64,000 nucleotides of DNA from JAKPUX01 sp035353815 (lineage in GTDB: Bacteria > Zhuqueibacterota > Zhuqueibacteria > Residuimicrobiales > Residuimicrobiaceae). Below the pieces are notes generated by a model. The model was not told the origin of the DNA and searched no databases. It saw nothing but the letters and a program-made list of their open reading frames with translations. Made by a program: the position numbers and the translations under genes. The stretch spans positions 55,022 to 119,021 of the forward strand of contig DAOQAG010000007.1 in the NCBI GenBank assembly GCA_035353815.1, read 5' to 3'. Within the stretch, counting starts at the first letter, position 1, and every line of letters starts with the position of its first letter. Below, in pieces: positions 1-6,540 of this stretch.

Positions 1-511
1 TGTCGCGCAGATCGAAGAGGGATTTATGGACATTCGTCCACAGGCTGCTCGTGCCGAGAAAGACTTCCGGATTGCCTGCCCTGCGGGCATAGACCAGAGA
101 GCCGATGGCGGCGTCGTCGCCGATATAGAGGGTATCGCTTCGGCCCTTGCTCTCCAGAACCAGGAGAGCGCGCGGCGGCAGCAAGCCGAAAGAGGGATAG
201 TCGGCGGCGTCTGTGGAAACGCTGCGTTCCTTTTTCGCCCAGGAGAACATCGCAGCGATGGCATTCCAGCTCTCTTTGTCCCCCCGGATTTGCAGGGGTT
301 GCTGCAGCATCCAGCCGCTGCTGTCGCGCCGGGCCTGAATTCCGGCAGGCCAGATACTGATGGCGGTGATCTCGTCACCGGAATAGCTGATTATTTTCTC
401 GTTGGCTGTTTTAGCGTCCTGGCCACTCTTATCCTTCTTGTTCATATAAACAACGCCAAGGATGCCCAGGGTGAGGACGAGCGCGAGAATGAGCGTTGTT
501 CTGAATCTCAT
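1..511 (-). CDS. DUF4340 domain protein, C-terminus cut off by window edge
   Basis: The first 170 residues are visible; the rest lies beyond base 1. The protein starts MRFRTTLILALVLTLGILG, a single membrane anchor, followed by a periplasmic region with features I associate with DUF4340: a YPSFGLLPPRALLVL stretch, an IGDDAAIGSLVYARR strand and a VFLGTSSLWTNVHKSLFDLRD segment. It lies 76 bp downstream of the GldG-like gene on the same strand. ABC ATPase, ABC-2 permease, GldG-like protein and DUF4340 protein form a recurrent four-gene cluster in FCB and other bacteria, so it is probably an accessory part of that exporter. The substrate is unknown. Start ATG at 511 is the first in frame and directly precedes the hydrophobic anchor. 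Confidence 0.8.
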   Translation of the reverse strand, partial: MRFRTTLILALVLTLGILGVVYMNKKDKSGQDAKTANEKIISYSGDEITAISIWPAGIQARRDSSGWMLQQPLQIRGDKESWNAIAAMFSWAKKERSVSTDAADYPSFGLLPPRALLVLESKGRSDTLYIGDDAAIGSLVYARRAGNPEVFLGTSSLWTNVHKSLFDLRD

Positions 512-549
512 AGCGAATAAACTCCGATTTACCAGCGGATATACAGGTT

Positions 550-580
550 CCCGCGGCATCCCGGTGGGGGAAGCCGCGGG
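550..580. repeat. Intercistronic inverted repeat (8-bp arms)
   Basis: Arms CCCGCGGC and GCCGCGGG flank about 15 bases in the short gap between the GldG-like gene and the DUF4340 gene. There is no T-run, so it is more likely an mRNA-processing or stability hairpin than a terminator. Confidence 0.4.
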
Positions 581-587
581 GTATTCC

Positions 588-2117
588 TTATTTACGTTTG
601 CGATAGACCACAATGCCGGAGGCAAAAATGGCCAACGGCAGCAGAATCACGCCGATATAGAGCAAGGCGCGGGATTGGGTTTGGGTGATGTCGATCCTGC
701 GGTCCTCCGGATCACGGGCGCGTACTGAGATGAGGTCCTCCTCCTCCGCGAGCCAGCTTACCGCATTGAGGAAGAGATTGCCATTCCCCTGGGTGTTGAA
801 ATAGCTGTTGCCGGCAAAATCCGAATCGCCAAAGACAACAAGGCGTGTCCTGGCGGTCTTGCCGCCGGCATCCGGGGTCGCGGTTTTTTCAGCGGCAGCC
901 ACCAGCGACACCGGGCCGCGAAGATCCGCGCCTTCATCGAAAGCGATCTGCTTGGTGCCGCTGAGCGGGCTGGTTTCACCCCAACTGCGCTGGCTGGTTT
1001 TGCCGATCTCCTGGACGGTCAGGCCGGCCGGCGGCGCATCGGCGCGGCTGACGGAGCGGGCCTCCGGGAAAAAGGTCATCAGATTGAAATCGCGGGTGAT
1101 GGTGTGCTGTTCGTATTGGGAGACGATCGGCATGGTCGGCCCGGCGCCGAAGAGCTGGCCGAAGCCGGAGGCATCGACGACGATATCGTGACCGATCTTG
1201 AAACCCCAGGCCGCGAGAAGTTGCGTGTACGAGTCCGGCGATTCCGGGTCGAGAAGCACGAGGAGCTTGCCCCCTTTATGCAAATAGTCCTCGATCAGGC
1301 TCTTTTCATTGCCGAAGAGATCGCTTTTCGGTCCGGCAATCACCAGCAGACTGCAATCCGCGGGAATGGCATTCTCCTGAGCGAGCACGCAGGTGCCAAC
1401 CTCATAGTTTTCGTTGGTGAGGCCCGTTTTGGCGCTGCTCATGCCGTTCTGATCCGATTTATCCGGATCCTTTTCGCCATGGCCGCTGCTGAAGTAGATC
1501 TTTTTCTTCCCTTCGCGTGTCACCTTGATGATGGCATTGGTGAGCAGCTGCTCTTCGGTTTTATCGATCCGCTCTTCCTTGCCGTTGCCCTCGACGATCA
1601 GGGTGCCATAGGCTTTGACCTGGTATTTTTTGGCGAGGCCGGGCTTTTTATCGGGATCGTAAAATTCGAATTTCAGGTGATCGGAATAGTGGGCATATTC
1701 GGTCAAGAGTTCCCTGGTGAAGGCCTCTTCACCCGACTTGAAAAAGCCGGTGATCTTGACCTCCTGCTGGAGGTTTTTCAGCAGGGTGCGGGTTTGTTCG
1801 GCCAGGCTGAACTGTTTGGCGGCGGTGGTATCGAGCCGCCAGGAGAACCGCGCCGCAAAGATATTGGCGACGATGAGCAAGCCGAGGATCACCGCGATCA
1901 TCAATGCGGCATTACTGCCGAATCGGGTCGATCGGCTCGTCAGTCCCTTTTTGAGCTCATCCCATTGCAGCAGCGCCGATGCAACCAGCAGAATGGCGCC
2001 GAGAATGAGCGGCACATAAACGCTCCAGTTCATCACACTGGTCAAGGAGTAGATCACCAGGCCGGCCACAAGGATCAACAATCCGAGCCAGCCGCAAGAG
2101 GTTGCGATTTTTTTCAT
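588..2117 (-). CDS. GldG-like ABC exporter auxiliary protein
   Basis: A 509-residue membrane protein of the GldG/ABC-2-associated family. Two membrane segments lie near residues 8-27 and 33-50, a third near 72-91, and a last one ends at the C-terminus (LLYIGVILLPLAIFASGIV). Between them is a large soluble region with the features of the family: VKITGFFKSGEEAF, FEFYDPDKKP, KIYFSSGHGE and LLVLLDPESPD. It is thought to work with the permease and ATPase encoded just upstream. I start the gene at 2117 rather than the in-frame ATG at 2132: the 2117 ATG overlaps the permease stop as TAATG and has GGAGG 9 bases ahead. The exported substrate is unknown; in Flavobacterium the Gld genes are needed for gliding, but gliding should not be assumed here. 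Confidence 0.8.
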   Translation of the reverse strand: MKKIATSCGWLGLLILVAGLVIYSLTSVMNWSVYVPLILGAILLVASALLQWDELKKGLTSRSTRFGSNAALMIAVILGLLIVANIFAARFSWRLDTTAAKQFSLAEQTRTLLKNLQQEVKITGFFKSGEEAFTRELLTEYAHYSDHLKFEFYDPDKKPGLAKKYQVKAYGTLIVEGNGKEERIDKTEEQLLTNAIIKVTREGKKKIYFSSGHGEKDPDKSDQNGMSSAKTGLTNENYEVGTCVLAQENAIPADCSLLVIAGPKSDLFGNEKSLIEDYLHKGGKLLVLLDPESPDSYTQLLAAWGFKIGHDIVVDASGFGQLFGAGPTMPIVSQYEQHTITRDFNLMTFFPEARSVSRADAPPAGLTVQEIGKTSQRSWGETSPLSGTKQIAFDEGADLRGPVSLVAAAEKTATPDAGGKTARTRLVVFGDSDFAGNSYFNTQGNGNLFLNAVSWLAEEEDLISVRARDPEDRRIDITQTQSRALLYIGVILLPLAIFASGIVVYRKRK

Positions 2118-2902
2118 TACCGGCCCCTCCATTTAGCAGACTCGATGGAAACATAGGAGAGGAATAGCCCCATGCCGGCAAAACTGAGGTAGAAGAGGAT
2201 GTGGCGTGTATCGAGGACGCCCTTGGCAAAATCATCGAAATGCTCGATGAGAGAAAAATTGCCCAGAATTTTGCCGACGGCCGGGCTGGCCATATCCGAG
2301 ATCCAGCCAATGGCCCAGAACACCAGAATGAAGGCCACGGTGCTGACCGCGGCGATGATCTGGTTATCGGTCAGGGTTGAGAAGAAGAGTCCGAAGGCGA
2401 TGTAGCAGAGTCCGAGCAGGAAAAGCCCAAGATAGCCGGTGAGGATCTGGCCGGCTTCGGGTTTGCCCAGGAAAAAGAGTGCGGCCACATAGAGACCGGT
2501 GAGCAGCAGCATCAGCAGGTAGAGCCCGGCGGCGGCGCTGAACTTGCCGAGGATCGACTGGGTATTGGTCACAGGGGAGGTGAGCAGCAGCTCGATCGTG
2601 CCGCTCTTTTTCTCATCGGAGAAGAGCCGCATGGTGACGAGGGGCAGGAAAAAGAGCGCGAAAAGGCTCATATTGTGCAGCAGCGGCCGGATGGCCATCA
2701 TATTGATATTGAGTTTGGGTGCGGCCATTTGGTAATACTGCGCTTGCATGTCCGATTGCATGCACATCTGGACAAAATTGGTGACCAGCAAATAATAAAA
2801 GATGCCCGAGATCAGCAAAAAGAGGCCGATCACCACATAGGCTATCGGGGAGGCGAAATAGGAGCGCCATTCCCGGTTCAAGATGGCGAGATAGTTATTC
2901 AT
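2117..2902 (-). CDS. ABC-2 type permease (GldF-like)
   Basis: This 261-residue protein has about six hydrophobic segments (for example YVVIGLFLLISGIFYYLLV and YLLMLLLTGLYVAALFFLG) and the ABC-2 permease signature region MRLFSDEKKSGTIELLLTSPV, in which the cytoplasmic EKKSGTIELLLTSP coupling motif is very clear. It forms the membrane channel of an exporter with the ATPase encoded upstream. Its ATG overlaps the ATPase stop as ATGA and GGAGG precedes it, so the two are translationally coupled. Its own stop overlaps the next gene. Identification as ABC-2 is firm; the GldF assignment rests on the neighbour. Confidence 0.88.
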   Translation of the reverse strand: MNNYLAILNREWRSYFASPIAYVVIGLFLLISGIFYYLLVTNFVQMCMQSDMQAQYYQMAAPKLNINMMAIRPLLHNMSLFALFFLPLVTMRLFSDEKKSGTIELLLTSPVTNTQSILGKFSAAAGLYLLMLLLTGLYVAALFFLGKPEAGQILTGYLGLFLLGLCYIAFGLFFSTLTDNQIIAAVSTVAFILVFWAIGWISDMASPAVGKILGNFSLIEHFDDFAKGVLDTRHILFYLSFAGMGLFLSYVSIESAKWRGR

Positions 2903-3855
2903 CAGTGTTCCACCTCCTCTTCCGTCGTCGTCACCCGGAGGAAGACATCTTCCAGGCTGAGCCCCTCGGGGCGCAGCTCATGGAGATTCCAGCCCTTCTC
3001 GACGATCGCGCGGGCGATGGCGGGACTGATGTCCGCCTCGGCGCCCGATTCGATCTGGTAATGCTGTACGCCCGCTGGCGCGGCCAGATCGAGTGCGCGC
3101 ACGTGGCGAACGCCCTCGAGACGGGAGAGCTGTTGCTGCACCTCCGCGACAGGGCCGGTGGCGGCCAGGGCAAAACGCTGGGATCCGGCCAGTTTGCGGG
3201 TGAGATTATCCGGGGTATCTTCGGCCACAATCCTGCCCTTGTCGATAATGACCACGCGTTCACAGGTCATACTGACCTCGGGCAGAATGTGGGTGCTGAG
3301 GATGATGGTGTGCGTCCCGGCGAGTCCCTTGATCAGCTCACGCACCTCGATGATCTGCTTGGGATCGAGGCCAACGGTGGGCTCATCCAGAATCAGAACC
3401 TCAGGATTATGGACGAGGGCCTGGGCGAGACCGACGCGCTGTTTATAGCCTTTGGAGAGCTGCTTGATGACCCGGCCGGAAACGCTGCTGATGCCGGTTT
3501 TATCCATGGTGTCGGCGATGGCCTGTTTCCGGTTGCGCGCATCGACACCTTTGATCCTGGCAACGAACTCGAGATAATCGGCCACGCGCATATCGGTATA
3601 GAGCGGTGGATTCTCGGGCAGGTAGCCGATACGGCGGCGGACCTCCATGGAGTTTTCGTGCACATCAAAACCAGCCACCGAGGCGCTTCCGCTGGTCGCC
3701 GGAAGATAGGTGGTGAGAATGCGCATGGTCGTGGTTTTACCTGCGGCGTTGGGGCCGAGGAAGCCGACGATCTCCCCCTTGCCGACCTGAAATGAGACCT
3801 TGTCAACAGCCATGACACGGCCAAAATAGCGCGTTACTTGCTTTACTTCAACCAT
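2902..3855 (-). CDS. ABC transporter ATP-binding protein (GldA-like)
   Basis: The 317-residue ATPase has a Walker A GPNAAGKTTT, signature LSKGYKQRVGLAQAL, Walker B EVLILDEPTVGLDP and the switch His in ILSTHILPEV. The C-terminal ~80 residues form the extra domain typical of DrrA/GldA exporters. It drives the ABC-2 permease encoded next. I chose the ATG at 3855 (MVEVKQVTRYFG) because AGGAGG lies 9 bases upstream; a longer in-frame reading from 3906 would add 17 residues unlike the family. It is the first gene of the exporter set, 83 bp after rpsO, and may be co-transcribed with the translation genes upstream since I see no terminator in that gap. Confidence 0.9.
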   Translation of the reverse strand: MVEVKQVTRYFGRVMAVDKVSFQVGKGEIVGFLGPNAAGKTTTMRILTTYLPATSGSASVAGFDVHENSMEVRRRIGYLPENPPLYTDMRVADYLEFVARIKGVDARNRKQAIADTMDKTGISSVSGRVIKQLSKGYKQRVGLAQALVHNPEVLILDEPTVGLDPKQIIEVRELIKGLAGTHTIILSTHILPEVSMTCERVVIIDKGRIVAEDTPDNLTRKLAGSQRFALAATGPVAEVQQQLSRLEGVRHVRALDLAAPAGVQHYQIESGAEADISPAIARAIVEKGWNLHELRPEGLSLEDVFLRVTTTEEEVEH

Positions 3856-3938
3856 GGGCTGGTGCCTCCTTTCTCTTGGGCCGAATCCGTGCAGGGTGAT
3901 CCCCAACCAGGGCGCATCTGGACAAGAAAGCAGTGCCT

Positions 3939-4208
3939 CTAGCGGCGAATGCCAAGATCCTGAATGAGCGAACGATAGAGGGTAATATCGTTGGATTTCA
4001 GGTAGTCAAGAAGACGGCGCCGGCGGCCGACCATCTTGAGCAGACCACGCCGGGAGTGAAAATCCTTCGGATTCGTATGGAAGTGTTTGGTGAGTTGATT
4101 GATTCGCTCCGTCAGCATGGCGATCTGGGCCTCAATGCTGCCCGTGTTATCGGCACGCTGGCCGTACTTGAGTACGAGTTCCTGCTTTACCTCTTTGGTC
4201 AGTGGCAT
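3939..4208 (-). CDS. rpsO: 30S ribosomal protein S15
   Basis: The 89 residues match S15 from end to end: the MPLTKEVKQELV start, QIAMLTERINQLTKHF, the HSRRGLLKMVGRRRRLLDYL rRNA-binding segment and a YRSLIQDLGIRR end. S15 binds 16S rRNA early in assembly of the small-subunit platform. CGGAGG stands 8 bases ahead of the ATG. It follows ribF by 24 bp, the common truB-ribF-rpsO order. In many bacteria pnp comes next; here it is replaced by the ABC exporter. In E. coli S15 represses its own translation through a leader structure, but the leader here is only 24 bases and shows no clear fold. Confidence 0.97.
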   Translation of the reverse strand: MPLTKEVKQELVLKYGQRADNTGSIEAQIAMLTERINQLTKHFHTNPKDFHSRRGLLKMVGRRRRLLDYLKSNDITLYRSLIQDLGIRR

Positions 4209-4232
4209 TGAAAAAACCTCCGTTAAGTAACT

Positions 4233-5168
4233 TTAATGGATCGCTAAAAGTTCCATAGATTTGGTAACATCTTGTTTGATTTGTTCGATAAGAGCCTGGG
4301 TGGTGGCGAATTTGGCGTCTTCACGGATGTATGCGATAAACTCGACGGTGGCCTCCTGACCGTAGAGGTGCCCGTCAAAGTCGAACAGATAGGTTTCAAT
4401 AACCCGCTCCTGGGCGGAGAAGGTCGGTCGCGTGCCGATATAGGTGACCGAATTATGGCGCCTGCCGCCGAGGCGGGTGCGCGAGGCATAGATGCCGGGG
4501 CGGGGCACCAGTTTATACTGGGAATAAGGCCGCAGGTTGATGGTCGGGTAGCCCAGGCCGGTTCCTCGGCCGGCTCCATGCACGACCAGCCCGTTAATGC
4601 TGTAGGGGCGACCAAGCATCTGCCCCGCGATCTCCAGATTTCCCTCCTGCAGGGCGTGACGGATCCGGGTACTCGAAATGATCTCTTCGCCTACCTTCAG
4701 AGGGGGCAGGGAATCCACCACAAAGCCGAATTCCGCTCCGAGTTTTTGCAGCAGGGCGAGATTGCCGCTGCGTCCTTTGCCGAAAGCGTGGTCGTGGCCG
4801 ATGATGATCTCGCGCATGCGCAATTTTGCGATGAGGAGGTCGATGACGAAGCGTTCCGGGCCCATGCTGGCGAATGTGGGCGAAAAATGGGCGATCACGA
4901 GCCGGTCCAGGCCGAGGTCATCGAGAATTTCGATCTTCTCCTCGATCGTGGTCAGCACCTCTTGCTGCGGCCGGCCTGAATCCTGCAGAACGAGCTGCGG
5001 GTGGGGTTCGAAGGTAATCATGGTCGCATGTGCCCGGGCCCGTTCGGCACGCGCCTTCAACTCACCCAGGATGACCTGGTGGCCGCGATGCACCCCATCG
5101 AAAGTCCCGAGCGAGACCACACTGGTGTCGGAGGGTGGAAAAGTATTGATATTCCAGATAATCTGCAT
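4233..5168 (-). CDS. ribF: Bifunctional riboflavin kinase / FAD synthetase
   Basis: At 311 residues it is the normal size for RibF, which makes FMN from riboflavin and then FAD. The N-terminal nucleotidyltransferase domain has VVSLGTFDGVHRGHQVIL (the GxFDGxHxGH motif) and IIGHDHAFGKGRSG; the C-terminal flavokinase domain has GRGTGLGYPTINL with the PTxN motif, followed by PRPGIYASR and ETYLFDFDGHLYGQ. It lies 7 bp after truB and 24 bp before rpsO, in the translation operon where ribF is often found. FAD made here would also serve lpd, thyX and the flavodiiron protein encoded elsewhere in the window. Confidence 0.96.
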   Translation of the reverse strand: MQIIWNINTFPPSDTSVVSLGTFDGVHRGHQVILGELKARAERARAHATMITFEPHPQLVLQDSGRPQQEVLTTIEEKIEILDDLGLDRLVIAHFSPTFASMGPERFVIDLLIAKLRMREIIIGHDHAFGKGRSGNLALLQKLGAEFGFVVDSLPPLKVGEEIISSTRIRHALQEGNLEIAGQMLGRPYSINGLVVHGAGRGTGLGYPTINLRPYSQYKLVPRPGIYASRTRLGGRRHNSVTYIGTRPTFSAQERVIETYLFDFDGHLYGQEATVEFIAYIREDAKFATTQALIEQIKQDVTKSMELLAIH

Positions 5169-5175
5169 GTATGTT

Positions 5176-5883
5176 CTATCGCGATGATTCAGATTGAAGA
5201 TACTGTGCCAAGGCCGTTACTTCCAGGGACTCCTCAAGCCTGTAGCTGCCAATTCGGGTCCGGGTGAGATGGGAGAGGAATCCCACGGTGCCGAGTTCCC
5301 GGGCCCAATCCCGCGCCAGGGCGCGGATATAGGTTCCCTTGGAGCAGCAGACGGTAAAATCGATCCAGCAGGTACCGATCGCCAGCACCTCCAGGCTGTG
5401 GATGGTCACAGGCCGGGGTGCAGGGATTTTCTCGACGCCGGCCCGAGCCAGCTTGTAGAGCCTCTGGCCGTCGACATGAATCGCGGAAAAGCTCGGCGGC
5501 ACCTGCTGCAATTCGCCGACGAAGCGGCGAGCTGCGGTACGGATCTGTTCGGGATCGCAAGGCGCCAATGCTCTGGTTTCGGTCACGACGCCGCTGATAT
5601 CCAGCGTATCAGTCGTAAAACCGAGCCGCAGGCGGCCGCGGTATTCCTTGGGGGCGTCGACCAGGGCTGCGATACTACGCGTCTCGCGACCTGTGCACAC
5701 CAGCAGCACCCCATCCGCAAAGGGATCGAGGGTGCCGGCATGGCCGACTTTGCTCCCCGGAATCAGCTTTTTCACCCGGCGAACGACATCGAAGGAGGAC
5801 CAGCCGACAGGTTTGCGCAGATTGAGAACGAGATCGCGGCCGCGCTCCTCACGCAGTGCTGCGGCGGAAGGGGGAACGGCTAT
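5176..5883 (-). CDS. truB: tRNA pseudouridine-55 synthase, apparent ATA start
   Basis: TruB converts U55 of the tRNA T-loop to pseudouridine. The catalytic motif KVGHAGTLDPFADGVL is present (Asp53 in this numbering), as are VPPSFSAIHVDGQRLYKLAR and CSKGTYIRALARD. The family-conserved lead-in LNLRKPVGWSSFDVVRR lies upstream of the first standard start (GTG at 5775), which would cut into the fold. No ATG, GTG or TTG occurs in this frame between that GTG and the upstream part of rbfA that I read. An ATA codon at 5883 overlaps the rbfA stop as ATAG and has GGGAGG exactly 7 bases upstream, giving 235 residues; a CTG at 5856 is the alternative. The C-terminus is short, without a large PUA-like domain. 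Confidence 0.9.
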   Translation of the reverse strand: MAVPPSAAALREERGRDLVLNLRKPVGWSSFDVVRRVKKLIPGSKVGHAGTLDPFADGVLLVCTGRETRSIAALVDAPKEYRGRLRLGFTTDTLDISGVVTETRALAPCDPEQIRTAARRFVGELQQVPPSFSAIHVDGQRLYKLARAGVEKIPAPRPVTIHSLEVLAIGTCWIDFTVCCSKGTYIRALARDWARELGTVGFLSHLTRTRIGSYRLEESLEVTALAQYLQSESSR

Positions 5884-6236
5884 GGCTTTTCCTCCCGGTG
5901 AATCTTGGCGATCACGTCCTGAATATGGGCCGCATAGAGGGCGGAATCATCGAAACTGAACTGGATCTCGGGCACATAGCGCAACCCGAGGCGGTGCCCC
6001 ATTTCACCACGAATCGGTCCGGTCAACTGTTCGAGCCGCTTCGCCGTCTGCTCGATCCGGTCCTGGTCGCCCATGACACTGTAAAAGATCCGCGCATGGC
6101 GCAGATCATCCGACATCCGGACATGGGTGATGGTGATGAAGCCCAGATCACCATTTTTAAGATCAAAGAGCAGATAGCGGCTGACCTCTTCCTGAAGCAG
6201 CGCCGCTACCCGGTCCGCACGTTTATACTTGTTCAT
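5880..6236 (-). CDS. rbfA: Ribosome-binding factor A
   Basis: This 118-residue KH-fold protein shows the RbfA pattern: MNKYKRADRVAALLQEEVSR at the start, then ITITHVRMSDDLRHARIFYSV and RGEMGHRLGLRYVPEIQFSFDDS. RbfA helps mature the 5' end of 16S rRNA and is needed at low temperature in E. coli. It lies between ylxP and truB in the conserved nusA-infB-rbfA-truB order. Its stop codon overlaps the proposed ATA start of truB, and its last codons contain the GGGAGG that would serve truB. Confidence 0.96.
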   Translation of the reverse strand: MNKYKRADRVAALLQEEVSRYLLFDLKNGDLGFITITHVRMSDDLRHARIFYSVMGDQDRIEQTAKRLEQLTGPIRGEMGHRLGLRYVPEIQFSFDDSALYAAHIQDVIAKIHREEKP

Positions 6237-6241
6237 ACCTT

Positions 6242-6529
6242 CTAGACGATCTCCAGCTGTTGGCCAATGATCTCCACCTCATCCTCGGCCTCGATCAGGC
6301 GGCGGATTTCCGAAATCACCTGATCGATGAATTTGCGCTCATTGGCGACCAGGGCGATGCCCAGGGTCGTGCGTTGCCACTTTTCGTTTTCATCCACTTC
6401 GGCCACGGAGACGTTGAACTTGTTGCGGATCCGCGTCTTCAGGCTCTTGAGGACAAAGCGTTTTCCCTTGAGCGAGCCGCTCTCGGGAATGAATAATTCA
6501 ATCTGGAAGAGTCCCACCAGCATGGCCAT
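6242..6529 (-). CDS. ylxP: DUF503 protein, YlxP-like
   Basis: The 95 residues match DUF503 throughout: LVGLFQIELFIPESGSLKGK, a KSLKTRIRNKFNVSVAEVDE core and RTTLGIALVANERKFIDQVI. The family is found between infB and rbfA in many bacteria, as here (11 bp after infB, 5 bp before rbfA). A ribosome-associated role has been proposed for it, but the biochemical function is not settled. It is probably translated from the infB message. Confidence 0.9.
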   Translation of the reverse strand: MAMLVGLFQIELFIPESGSLKGKRFVLKSLKTRIRNKFNVSVAEVDENEKWQRTTLGIALVANERKFIDQVISEIRRLIEAEDEVEIIGQQLEIV

Positions 6530-6540
6530 GGTACGCCAGC

